This document shows positions 33,213 through 43,777 of a stretch of 64,000 nucleotides of DNA, one piece after another. The translations under genes and the position numbers were made by a program. Source of the DNA: Mesodorylaimus sp. YZB2_4 (lineage: Eukaryota > Nematoda > Enoplea > Dorylaimida > Dorylaimidae); the NCBI GenBank assembly GCA_030248295.1, contig JASANH010001308.1, positions 83,692 through 147,691 on the forward strand, written 5' to 3'. Positions within the stretch are counted from its first letter, which is position 1; each line of letters starts with the position of its first letter. The notes under the pieces are model-generated. The model ran no database searches, was not told where the DNA came from, and saw only the letters and a program-made list of their open reading frames with translations.

Positions 33213-35317
33213 TCACTTCGTTAGTTTGGTGACACTGAGTATCCAATCCAAATACGGGCATATACTCAGCACAGTATGATGACCGAAGGGTGACTGGCTC
33301 GTCAACGTTATGGCTTCTGTCAGCACACCCACCAGATCGAAGACATCACCCGACCGGAGACTGACCACCCCACTGCCAATCACCCTCCTGTGTTCAAACG
33401 CATCACTGGCCAACTGACTTTTAACACAAACCGGGTTCAGAGTGGTTTCATTCCGGTCTGACCCTGCTTGGCATTTAGTGCCGCTTGTTGCTGTCGAAAG
33501 GTACGGGAACACGGAGAGCGGGCAGCCGTCGGCGTATTGCCGCTTGCAAAGACTCGGCCATGGCAGGTTGACCCCGCGCGCACCATGGCCAGTGAAGACG
33601 ATGGATAGTTGGGGGTTAGCTAACCTGGCCACGGCTAGGTTCTTGTCAGGTGTGGCCACGGGATCTATGTAACCTGTCACAGGGATGACCGAAGAAATGT
33701 TGTAGATCAGGGAGCCTAGGCGAGTAATGGCGATGCTGTCGGCCCGTTGGAGGACGTTGGCAGGACCGAGGACCCAGCTGGAAAAGAACAAGTGTTTTTC
33801 GGGGCATGAGGCATACAATCTGGGCTCGGAAACGGAAAGTGAGCTGCTGTACATCATGCAGTACTCATTACTTCAGCTCATTCGAATCTCTCACCCGTGT
33901 TCACTCGATGGTGACAATTTGATTGAGTAGAAGAGTGGCATACTATTCTTGTAAGCATAAGACTTAACGCCGACGAAGTTCCCCTGAATTTGACCACTTA
34001 CAATGTCCACAAAACGCAATGTTCGAATATGGTCTGTATCGACGAGACTAAATGTTCTGCTACTAATGCGTAGCCTCTCGCCCCACAGTCAGATCCCTGA
34101 GTAATGTGTAAATGTAGCTAACATGATGGCTTACTTCTCGTTGATGATAGTTGCATACGCATCAGTGTCTTCGTCTGTATCCGAGCTGGAAACCACACGA
34201 GCAAGCCAGGGTGGATACTCCGTTGACTCATTAATTGACAAAATCCCCGCGCCAGCAGTCTGGCCTGATGCACAGCTCTCGTTTAGCTGTGCTCGAACAC
34301 CTGGTAGGCACTCTGGTATCTCGCAACATTCCGACCCTCGAATCGCCTTTCGACAGTCGTTGCTGCCATGCAGTTCGAATGGGGGACAATGTGATATGCA
34401 GCTGGGTCTCGATTTCTCACATGTGCATCGGGCGTAGCAGTTAAATGTATACGTCTCGCCATCGCTGTAATAAGGCGGTTGTACCAAGCCTGTAAAGCTT
34501 GGCCATTGTTGATGCCTAGACAAATTCGGACCAGCACACAAAGTCTACAGTACTCTTGGTAGTGGTTTCTAATTTCTGTTCATGCTTTTTGAGCTCTCCC
34601 CACCACGAAATCACTGACTTCGCCTAAAGCTCCCAACAGTGTAGCCCAGCTGCTGGCTTAGATGCAGGATCGAGCGACCGTCAAGCTTAGGGGGTGTGAG
34701 GGATATGAACTGGGAGGAAACATCGTCATTCTTCGTGAGAGTGCATCAACATGAGCTTCCCTGCCTAGGTACCAGTCATGCAATGCGGGCCACTGTTGCT
34801 TACCATTGTCTCGATCGCTGTCCTCTGCTTCCACACAGTCCATCTCTTCCACTGGTTTCAGCTGGAATGTCTTCTCTATGCTTCCATCTCCGCATCGATA
34901 CACTATACTCAGTGCGAACTTCAGTGCACTAAAAGTAGTCTGTCCGTGACCATCGATGACCGATGTCCGAAAATCCACTATTTTGAATGGCGGACACAAT
35001 GCCTGCTCCACCTTGACAGTGGCCGTAAACCCGTGCTCATTCGATGGCGACAGCTGGTCGTTGACTGACCAGTAGAGTGCCACAGTGTTCCTGGACTCGA
35101 ACGAGGTCAGGTACTGGCGCAGTCGGACAGGCTTTCCTTGAATGGTCACCTTAACAGTGTCATTAGTCACAAAGTCCAAGGTACGATTAGTATCGATGGG
35201 ACTAAATATTATTCTGCCACTCGTGCCAAAGGCCTGCCTCCTCGCGATCAGACCTCCTGTAGGAACGGAGTGAAAGAAAAATGTCAAAACAATGTAGGAG
35301 CAGCCTGTGAGCAGCAT
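33213..35317 (-). CDS. secreted protein: unknown domain / VWC-like module / second copy of the unknown domain
   Basis: Four exons (34804-35317, 34135-34489, 33895-34056, 33213-33846) join with matching phases 1, 2 and 2 to about 554 residues. One intron is only 48 nt. Residues 1-21 look like a signal peptide. The first and last thirds are related: both have a PIDT-R-TL-FV or LVDT-RTL-FV start, an IQG, an LSPSNEHG or LSPSSEHG turn and a later C-P stretch. Between them lies a cysteine-rich module whose pattern (CYARCTC...C...HC...ECCEIPEC) is that of von Willebrand factor type C domains. The last third extends further, with about ten cysteines. I recognise neither the flanking domain nor an orthologue. 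It is probably secreted or matrix-associated. Confidence 0.6.
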
Positions 35318-36044
35318 CGTGGTGGTCTGTCGCTAGCATTCAAATGATGCACACTCGTCTGCAATTCGCTTATTTAGATGCGGCAATATTGAAAACAAAT
35401 AACTGGATAAACCAGACACTGTCGAGGGTGACTGCCTAATCCAAGGTTCTGCTGTCAGTCGAATTTGTCTAATTTAGGATGGATGAGGAGTCAAGGCGAG
35501 CCAGCCCGACTCGGCAGTTTTGACAAAGTTATTATTTCTTATTGGAAAAAGAACCTCAAATTTTCGAAACAGTGTGCTCAATTAGTCATTTTGGAGATGA
35601 TCCAGTGGTGCACTGGCTTTGAAAAAGTGAAGCCTATTTATCATTCTCGACGGTATCTGGTTTTTGTGTTTTATTGAACAATGCTCACACGAGTTTTCAT
35701 AGTTTAAAAATGGGTCACAGACCGAGACTTAAAGATTAGTCATCATTGGATGATGGATGGGGTGGCTGCACTGAACTCGTTTAGTCTGTTTTCGATTGCC
35801 CCTATAAAGGATAAAAACTCTTGAAGTAAACAACTTGTTTTACAAAAATGCCTTGCACAGTTTCAGAAGATATTTTTCTCTTTTATTACAGCTTTTTTGT
35901 TTTTGCTTTCTCCGCTCCGTTCTTACCCCATTTATTTTAGTCCGTTTGAAGTTCGCGCGGTGTGTCAGTAAAGGCATTCAGCTCTATTGTCTGCTACTTA
36001 GCGGGAAAAAGTTGCAATCTTTTTTTTCGGTATTCGCTCTCGCC
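35318..36044. other. gene-free stretch before the MITE
   Basis: Only short frames without homology are present. Confidence 0.4.
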
Positions 36045-36052
36045 CACCAGGC
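36045..36052. repeat. left target-site duplication of the MITE
   Basis: CACCAGGC, identical to 36766-36773 on the other side of the element. Confidence 0.9.
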
Positions 36053-36765
36053 CAGCGTTGCCAGATGCAGCTAGAATCGTTTTTGTCCGGCAGCGGGAAA
36101 AACAGCGGATTGAGTGCTTTAGCAGAATTTGCAGCGAATTTTTGGGTTTTCAGCGGATTCTAGCGGATTTGTGCCAATCTACAGTATGTTCGAGTAGCCT
36201 ATGCGGGAAGGTTTTGTAAACACCTCGCCCATTTTTCTGCGACTTTTGAGACAGTTTTGTCCGTGCGTTGAGGTCTGAAGGGTCAGTGTTGACAAGGGAT
36301 GGGGTAGGCAACAGAGTAATTTCGACTATGGGTCTACGAATTTGAATGAAATACCGTATTTGACAACAAATTCATAGTTGAGTGCTCAGTCGGTATTACA
36401 GCAGGCCTAACCACAGTCCAGCCTTTGGCACGAGCGTGGGTCTCAAAGGCGGTTCCCCTTTCTTCTGTCCCCCTTGTTTAGTATAAATGGAAATTTTTTC
36501 CCTCTCCCCTGACCTTGGCCCCAAGCCTGGTATAAAATCCTTGAGATATGTGGTAGATGGTACAGCATTTAAGCCTTTGTGAGTAAACTTTTCCTCATTC
36601 GCCGTTATCGACTGTATTCCATGCTTTATTTGCTAAAATTGTAGCTCAGTTTTGCGATAAACTTTTGGCGAATTTTTTAGCGGATTTTTTAACATATATA
36701 GCGGATTTTTAGCGGATTTTCAGGTCCCTGGCAGCGAGTTTTCAATTTTGCATCTGGCAACGCTG
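36053..36765. mobile_element. hAT-like MITE with 17-bp TIRs and 8-bp target-site duplication
   Basis: The element starts CAGCGTTGCCAGATGCA and ends with its exact reverse complement, giving 17-bp perfect terminal inverted repeats over 713 bp. It is flanked by a perfect 8-bp duplication, CACCAGGC, at 36045-36052 and 36766-36773. An 8-bp duplication together with termini beginning CAG points to the hAT superfamily, although P-type elements also make 8-bp duplications. Both subterminal regions contain repeated AGCGGATTT words (at least three on each side), probably transposase-binding sites. It has no long ORF, so it is non-autonomous. Its right end is 57 bp from the ELP6 start codon. Confidence 0.9.
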
Positions 36766-36773
36766 CACCAGGC
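36766..36773. repeat. right target-site duplication of the MITE
   Basis: CACCAGGC, identical to the left copy. The perfect match indicates a fairly recent insertion. Confidence 0.9.
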
Positions 36774-36822
36774 TGATCGATCACAAATCGGTTGAGGAAT
36801 CAAATTAGTTGGTAACTCAGAC

Positions 36823-38231
36823 ATGTATCCTGATTTGACCGCAAGTCTTCGTCAAGATATCCGAAAATTGGCTCGAAATGAACTTTACTTCATCCGTGAT
36901 CATTCTACTGCAGACGGCTCGTTTCTGCTTTATCACTTTATCAGTTCGTATTTACGGAGTCCAGAAAATGCGCAAGTTTACGTTTTGGCTCTGAATCACA
37001 CTATTGCACATTATAAAGTCGTTTTGGCTAAACTGGGCGTTCAGTTACAACGACAGATAGATGGTAATCGATGCAGGTTCTTGGATTTTTCTTATTTTTT
37101 CTCGATGGCCGACGAATCTAAAAATACCGAAGCATCATGGTTTCGATTTGGTATCGGAGATGGACCGTCGACCACCGAGTCAGACACTGACATGGAGGAA
37201 GCGGTGAGGCTGTTGTATTTTCATGTCAAAAACGAAATCTCGGCAATGATCGGCCAGAAATCGATCTCTGATTCGAGACCACCATTCTTGATCGTTATCG
37301 ATTCGTTAAGTTCTTTGTTGGATTTTAAAGTCCCGGTCAAGTGCGTTATTCAGTTTGTCCAATATCTGCGGAACTTCGGGCATGAACACGGTGTGTCATT
37401 TGCGATTTTGGCAAAAACCGATGAACGATTTCGGGCATCAGTTTGTGAAGATCGGGTTATTTCGGCTTTCGATCAATTGGCTGCATTCGTGTTGGAGTGG
37501 GGGTCGAGTACATTTGAGAAGACTGTGCTGTTTGATGTGAAACCGTTAGCTACCGGCTGGTCTCAGGATGTTCACGGGCAGGTAAGGAAGAATGCCATTT
37601 TGAATCTCAGACCAGCAGGGGATGGTTGAATCAGAGGTGAGGAAGTCCCCAATGGTCCAATGATGAGACTGGTCCTTCCCAAGGTTCGGTTAGCGAATGG
37701 AAGCCTAATGTCACCTTTAGCCCGTGACAAAAGCACAATTAGGGCTGCTATCATTATCATTATTTTGAGCTGATGTTGCTGTTGCCTCCTCATCGCTACT
37801 GCTTCATGCTGGATCAGAGTGTATCTAGCGTGCTTATGCATATGTATTCGTAGAATCCCGATGCCTCAATGTCGGTATTGCAATCGGGATCCCGACCTAT
37901 TTCTAGGTTAGAAGGTATCCGTAGCAGGGCAGTGGCTCCATGGTCTTGGGACTATTGGTTCTTGGCAGTGGTCTGCTACGCTTCCATGAATTTAGTTGGT
38001 TGATGGTCTTGTTTGTCCTTCTGATGATCACTCTTAAACTCACGTCTTTTACAGTAAGTCGCGTCAAATCAGCGTCTGACTTTTCAGGTATCCATTCGGG
38101 AAATCAACAACTTCGATGTCGATGATCCATCCAAGAACGTGCCTGAAACCGAAACACGACTTCTCTTCAAGTTGGGTGATCGAAATGTGAAATTCATGGC
38201 GCCTGGCTTAGTTCCAAGGATCGGAGTTTGA
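36823..38231 (+). CDS. ELP6: Elongator complex protein 6
   Basis: Two exons, 36823-37581 and 38088-38231, separated by a 506-nt phase-0 intron, encode 300 residues. The N-terminal DGSFLLYHFISSYL and the region LATGWSQDVHGQ just before the splice site match ELP6 proteins closely. The last exon restores the family's C-terminal FKLGDRNVKFMAPGLVP strand. ELP6 adopts a RecA-like fold without ATPase motifs and, with ELP4 and ELP5, forms the ring subcomplex of Elongator, which makes the 5-carbonylmethyl-type modification of wobble uridine in tRNA. If the donor after codon 253 is ignored, an apparent stop follows 15 codons later, giving a misleading 268-residue reading. A MITE sits in the immediate upstream region. 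Confidence 0.85.
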
Positions 38232-38368
38232 GCTGCTGATGCTGGTGATTGGGCTGCAATGTGGGCGAACGTCGATTGAAAGGTGTCTTTACTTTTTAGT
38301 GACCTATGCAACAGTCTCTGGACGAAGGGTTGTTTGACTCTGCCTCTCGCTTAGGTGATGCGAGTACC

Positions 38369-38532
38369 GGAAGGTGATTAATGGTTCCGTCCAACAGGGC
38401 TTCGGGTTAAGAGGCTATACAAACAAATGCGACGTGACTCGTCTCATGCCTCGAGTTGGCAAGCCATTCCATCCTGCTTATGTTCGTAATTTACGTCCAC
38501 TCGAGGGTGATACGACATTGCGCACGAAATGA
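38369..38532 (+). other. possible coding exon of unknown identity
   Basis: A plus-strand frame without an initiator reads CEYRKVINGSV...GFGLRGYTNKC...GDTTLRTK and stops at 38532. The composition and the stop just before repeat sequence resemble a real 3' exon or a retained fragment. I found no upstream exon that joins it cleanly, and a TGA precedes it in frame, so it may be a pseudogene remnant. Confidence 0.25.
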
Positions 38533-39486
38533 CTTGCTCGGCCGCAAACCTAGCGTGAGAGGCAGGCGCCTAACCCACCCAGGAGCCCGGCAATGCCCAG
38601 ACTTGCACCTGGGTGGTGAATCATACAGGATCTGAGACGGCAGACGCCTGTGCCCCCCAGGCCGGGACTAACTCCTAAGCATGTCGTATACTGATTACGT
38701 AAGGATTTAGGTTTCCTTACTCGTCATGGGCTGCTCCCTTCACTCTGCCTTACGATCGTTGGGTCTATTGGACTTGCTGATGCTCCTTGGATTTTCTAAC
38801 TGATTCGCGAGCATCAGGCACTGCTGGCCCAGTGCTGACCTGTAACGATTAGACGGCAAATGAGCACGAACCGAATTACAGGGGAGAAAGCTTTTGAGAT
38901 TACTCCATCTTTAGTGTCTTTTCATTCCTCACTTAGGTTTGTCTTGTCTGGTGCTGTTCATGGAAGAAAGTGAATGTCATTGCCACTTAGCAAGGTCATT
39001 CCTATTACCTCTCGCTGCTAATGGGCCTCGTTACCCAAATTACATGGCCCGTGCCTTTTGCTTCTCGAACTCGTTTCTAGATTTTATCTCGAAGAAATCT
39101 CTCACTTTGGTCCCGAAGATGCTCGTTTTCTTTTATAAATCGCATTTCTAATCACCTGCCCACACATTCTGAAACGCTAATGAAAGGCAGCAGTTAATGG
39201 CAGCTTGCCTTCCGACTCTGAAATTATCACCTCACTGCAGCTATGTGGCAAACTACCAGACCAAGGCGTGAAGAGTAGGAGGGAGTGCTATGCCACCCCT
39301 GACCTCGCACACGGGATTCGAAAGACTGGCGCTACCTTGACAACGGATGAGTTAGGACAATGCCTTGGGCTCACTAATGACATGCGTATGACTGAGGGAG
39401 CACTAAACGACCCTAGCGCGTCTTTGCCTTTGCTTAAGCGGAGAAGGGAAGGAACATTGTCTGGAAACATCCTTGAACTTATCGAA
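38533..39486. other. repeat-derived stretch upstream of the Sra-like receptor
   Basis: Positions 38545-38580 (minus strand) match the SINE at 27955. The surrounding 38590-38670 looks like further tRNA-like repeat debris. The open frame continues upstream of the receptor ATG to 39205, but that part is hydrophilic and has no match to the family, so I treat it as untranslated. Confidence 0.4.
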
Positions 39487-40569
39487 ATGAATAACAGCAG
39501 TGCACTAACGATAAGCCATGGCTTGTGCGAACAAGCAAAGAGGATCACGGGTACTCATCAAATGACCATCATCTTGGCTTTGGAAATCGTCTTTGGTGTC
39601 TTCGCTGTATTCCCTAATCTGCTCACTATAACTTTACTTTGGCGTGTTAGAGTATTTCATTTGAATCTTCGCCTTCTATTGGCTCATTTCAGTGTCGATC
39701 TGACACTCTATTCGATCACCCTCGCTGAAAAAGCCCTTCGTCGATTGGTGACCCCGGTGTGTAAGTTAAGCATGTATTTGCGACCATGTATTGCGGCCGA
39801 ATGGGCCTATACTATACCACTGCACAATGCTATGCTGGCATTGGTGGTTCTTATAGTGGAACGGTTGTACGCCACAGTTCGATTTGGTGGTTACGATCAC
39901 GGGAGCAAGTATCCTTACTGGGCTGTGGTCCTGCTGGCTTGCTCGTGGGCGAGTACTTTGGCAATACAACTCTCAAATTACGCTAGTACACCAGAGGGCG
40001 TTGTGGTTCCTGTATGCGAAATCGGCTTGCTAGCAAATCCATCTCACATGGGTTCAGTTATTGCTACATTCGTGTCATTGGAGAGCGTGGCTACTGTCTT
40101 GATCGTATTCATATTCATCTATAATCGAGTCTTGTTACGTCGAATGGGCACGAATCGTTCTCAATTCAATTTGTCCTCACGTTTTCAAGTAGATCAGAAT
40201 GTCAGGCTCAATGTGGCTCTACTCCCCTCCGCTATCCTGCACATCATCTGCTACTTACCCAACTACGTGTTCTTATTCTTCACCTTGATCAACTCCACAC
40301 CGGGATACGTGGAGACACGGGCCTGGCTCGTGCATTTGTCTTTTCTTTGGCGCATTTTCTTCGCTTGTGTACACCCTGTCCTCTTGATCACCTTAAATCC
40401 GAATTTGAAGAAGGAATATCGCAAGAATAGGCTAGGTCGCTGTCTCTGTCATCTCTTCGGATGCCATAAGATGAACAAAGCTGTAGATGCAGTCGTGAAT
40501 AGTACTCATGTTACGAGTGCCCATTTTAGGTATCTGGAGAAAGCTTGGGGTGTTATGGGGCAGAACTGA
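39487..40569 (+). CDS. Sra/Srab-like serpentine chemoreceptor
   Basis: A single-exon receptor of 360 residues starting MNNSSALTI, with N-glycosylation sites and a cysteine before TM1 as usual for this superfamily. Seven hydrophobic segments follow. ERLYATVRF marks the end of TM3, and the loop before TM6 reads LSSRFQVDQNVRLN, close to the Sra/Srab pattern of a Leu-Ser-x-R-Y/F-Q block then an E/Q-N. The family consists of nematode chemosensory GPCRs and is unrelated in detail to the Srx-like trio earlier in the window. The frame is open 282 nt further upstream, but the start chosen here gives the normal family N-terminus. Confidence 0.75.
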   Translation: MNNSSALTISHGLCEQAKRITGTHQMTIILALEIVFGVFAVFPNLLTITLLWRVRVFHLNLRLLLAHFSVDLTLYSITLAEKALRRLVTPVCKLSMYLRPCIAAEWAYTIPLHNAMLALVVLIVERLYATVRFGGYDHGSKYPYWAVVLLACSWASTLAIQLSNYASTPEGVVVPVCEIGLLANPSHMGSVIATFVSLESVATVLIVFIFIYNRVLLRRMGTNRSQFNLSSRFQVDQNVRLNVALLPSAILHIICYLPNYVFLFFTLINSTPGYVETRAWLVHLSFLWRIFFACVHPVLLITLNPNLKKEYRKNRLGRCLCHLFGCHKMNKAVDAVVNSTHVTSAHFRYLEKAWGVMGQN

Positions 40570-41862
40570 AAATGACAACGGGAAATGAGATCTCTCTGAA
40601 CTAGTTTATAGTGTGGCCAATTTGCATGGCTCATGGTTCTGGTTTTGGTCCGGTCCCCTACTGTATGCTGTACATGGCTGATCTGCTATATTTTTCAGTA
40701 CGGTTCGCAATCAGAATAGTGCTCCTCACCGTCTTTGATAAGTTTCGTGAAGATCAAGCGTAGAACTTTGAATTTTTAAACCAGTTCCCCTGTTTCCATG
40801 CTGATGAAGTTTGCTCATTATTCTTTTGCTGTCCATCGCTAATATCGTTAATGAATGCTTATCTTGTTTGGCTGTGTACACGTGACATCGTGAAACATGA
40901 GTGCTAAAGCTATTTACATAAGAGCACCTTGGACCTCTGACGTCGTTGGCACCTATCATGTCCGAGCATCCGCAATGCGGAGCGCCTCAACACACGTTAT
41001 CGGGCAGCCGAACGGCTGACTGACTCTGCGAAAGCGTAGTTCTAGAGGCAAAATGTTATCTTTAGGGCAGGTTTCAGAAAAAAAGCACAGCAGCCAACCT
41101 TTTAGAAACAGCATGAATTTTCATCCTACTGTTCCACAGGAAGGACATGACCAGAAATATTTAGCCACAAAAGTCGACTGTCTAGCCGCAACCTACTGTA
41201 TTATCATAAAGCTCAGGCACAGCAGAAACAGCCGTCGCCTTCTGTCGCTGGCAATTCGAGCAATGTCTTTTGTGATTTGAAGCAGACAGGTCCAATTAGT
41301 TACCAGTGGTTAAAATAGCGGACTGAAGCGTACTCCCACATCTGTGCAATCAGGGGTGCTCGAAGGTACAGTCACGATCTGGCCAAATAGGGCTTTATCC
41401 AGTTTGTCGAATTTCCTGACTACATTGATCAGTCAAATATGCAGATTAGAAACACACAGGAATCGCGACTATTGACTCTCGCTTTCACTATGCGAACAAG
41501 CTCTTATGAGAAGTCTTAGTTGGCTGGAGGCCGTCTGGCCTCAGAGTTTCGCAAAGTAGTATGGCTCAAAGAGTTCACGCAGTCAAAAACTGAACCTACT
41601 TTTTACAGCTTACTACTTTAGTTTTTCTCATCTTCTTGAGGAACAGCGCGAATCACACTGGATCTACAGTAGCCAGCAAAGGAACAAGCTTTCAAATCAT
41701 CGTTTTACTCTCTGTAGATACGATACCTGGTCACACTGTACTACATCATGCGTGGCACGAATGACCACAGATGCACTTTGTGACCTCATAAGGATTACTG
41801 AATTTGCAACTGGGGAGGCAAAATAGGCGCTCTAGATTTTTCTACGGATAGAATCCCGCTTT
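40570..41862. other. intergenic stretch between convergent receptor and cathepsin genes
   Basis: Both neighbouring genes end here. No gene is supported; the frame at 41053-41280 lacks homology. Confidence 0.4.
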
Positions 41863-43275
41863 TCAATAGTTCAACGGATCAGCATATGCGCAATCACTTT
41901 CAATGTCCAAATTGTACCAGTTTCCCCTGCCATTTCGGTATCGGCTCGTTACGATGCGAAAGAATCCATACTCGCCCTAACGACACATGTGAAGTAATAG
42001 ATTCAGTTAGCCGGCGTGTTGTCAGCTTACCCATTGCGATCCCCATGAATTACGGCCAATCCAGTATTCAGTTTTGGTTTGTGGGTCTACACCCCAGCCA
42101 ACGACAGAGATGATATGATTTATCTAAAATACACCGTAGAAGCAGTAAAGCCAGGAGAGATTTCTTGCGCAAATGTATCATTTTGGCTGCAATGCCTTTT
42201 TTTCTCCCGCCAATCTCAATCTCAGCATCTCAGTCGATCAGTCATGTCAGTCGATTCATAATTGGATAAGGACTTGTATCTACTCTTCATCGTTATCACC
42301 CATCCATATCCTTGTCCTCATCACTCACCATCGCGAAATATTTAAACTCTTGATAAATTCCACCAGTGTAGTTTTCAAACTTATCAGTAACCGATATGCC
42401 ACACCTGAAAACAGACTTCGTATTTTAGCTTCTAACTCTGAAAAACTGCATACTCTTACGCGATAGGGCCATTCTTGTAAATCTCCGCCATCATCTTATC
42501 ACGGCCTCTCACACCACCATAATCGCCAACTTTGTATCTGGTAAAATTCTGGACTGGAGCGCACTGTCCAAACGTGACACAGTTACCACACGTGTTGAAT
42601 GGATTGCACTCTTCAAATCACATTTCTCTACGCCTCTCTTGCGACTGCTGAAGGTTGCATATGACTTACTTCCATCGTTAGCTTGATAATTATTGCACGA
42701 CTCGTCCACCAGACCCTGCCTGTGCGCGAACATATAGACAGGTGTGAGCAGGCCCCCGTGGCACGATCCCACATAACCGCAGTCAAGCACGTGCTGCACA
42801 GACAGGTAGGCCACCGGCCATTGTCCCTTTCTCTTTATGTTAATTCGATCAGCCAAAGCTGAGGTGGTCCCCATTGCCCAGCATGATCCGCAGTCTGAAA
42901 AGATGTCTATTCAGGTTGGATGAAGGGCCCACGGGTAGCGACCTTACATTGCGGAATATGCTGATTCCTTGTGACGCTGCAGTAATTTATCCCGCTCACA
43001 TTTCTCCAATCCCAGCTTTCGGGCAGCTCAGCCATAACGTCGGGATATTCATGGGGTCTACGATAGGTCCTAAAAAAACCCAGGTCCAAGTCAAATTAGC
43101 GTGCACCTTTTCTGGTATCTTCTAGGCTCCAAGCTTACTTGACTCGCGACGCTCTTCTCTGAGATTCCTCATATAAGTAACACGGTTGGTCTTTCCTGTA
43201 CCACCCGACGCTAGCTTCACTGAATGACTGTATCACTGACACAGTTATAAGAAAAAAACACGTCATACGTTTCAT
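41863..43275 (-). CDS. cathepsin Z (cathepsin X), papain-family carboxypeptidase
   Basis: Seven exons (43139-43275, 42948-43069, 42670-42894, 42460-42610, 42329-42404, 42031-42123, 41863-41976) join without any stop to 305 residues, almost exactly the human length. Residues 1-20 form a signal peptide. The short propeptide contains a single cysteine followed by the RPHEYP segment, and the mature enzyme starts near [10 protein letters not shown]. The diagnostic cathepsin Z insertion is present: QHIPQ directly before the catalytic cysteine in YCGSCW. The catalytic His is in [11 protein letters not shown] and the Asn in RNSWG. The enzyme removes single residues from peptide C-termini in lysosomes. 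In nematodes the orthologue (cpz-1 in C. elegans) is linked to moulting. Every exon boundary has GT-AG and correct phase. Confidence 0.92.
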
Positions 43276-43777
43276 AGCGGTACCAAGCAATTGAGCTTTG
43301 TTCTCCCGACAAGAATGCTTTTGCTCTCACTGCGTCTACATAGCATCAACTCTTGGAGCCAGACGAAAACTTGGCACGTGAATCACCAACTGCTTCTTTT
43401 CGTCCGTCAAAGACCGCACATCAGACGAAAAGTGCGAATACGTATGCTAGATTCTACGCTACTCTAGGCGAATGTTGGCTTGTTTTGCACGCCATCCAAA
43501 GCAGCAACAACAACCCCCAGAGGTTTACAATCCTCACACCTCGACGTCACTCTCACATGTATGCATTGAATGAGAACATCAGATTGGTAAAAGCACATCC
43601 CTGCAGCAAATTCTTGCATTGTCTTTTAGATCATGTAATTAGCACCCGTCCCTTGCGCTTCTTCATTTCGATAGGATCAGTGAAAGCGTAGCACATAGCG
43701 ATAATGTGAGGGAAGAAACAATGATAGCGGAAGCCGACCTGAAACAACCAGTGCGCGTTTGAATGGAAGATTGTACG
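43276..43777. other. intergenic stretch upstream of cathepsin Z
   Basis: About 500 bp between the 3' end of the CPG4-like gene and the cathepsin start codon, same strand. No other gene is visible. Confidence 0.4.

Noticed and set aside
36823-37629. ELP6 as a single-exon 268-residue protein
   Set aside because: The conserved DVHGQ block is followed at once by a good donor, and the exon at 38088 restores the family C-terminus.
39205-39486. N-terminal extension of the Sra/Srab-like receptor (94 codons)
   Set aside because: Hydrophilic, and it would put a long non-family segment before the normal glycosylated N-terminus. The later ATG fits better.
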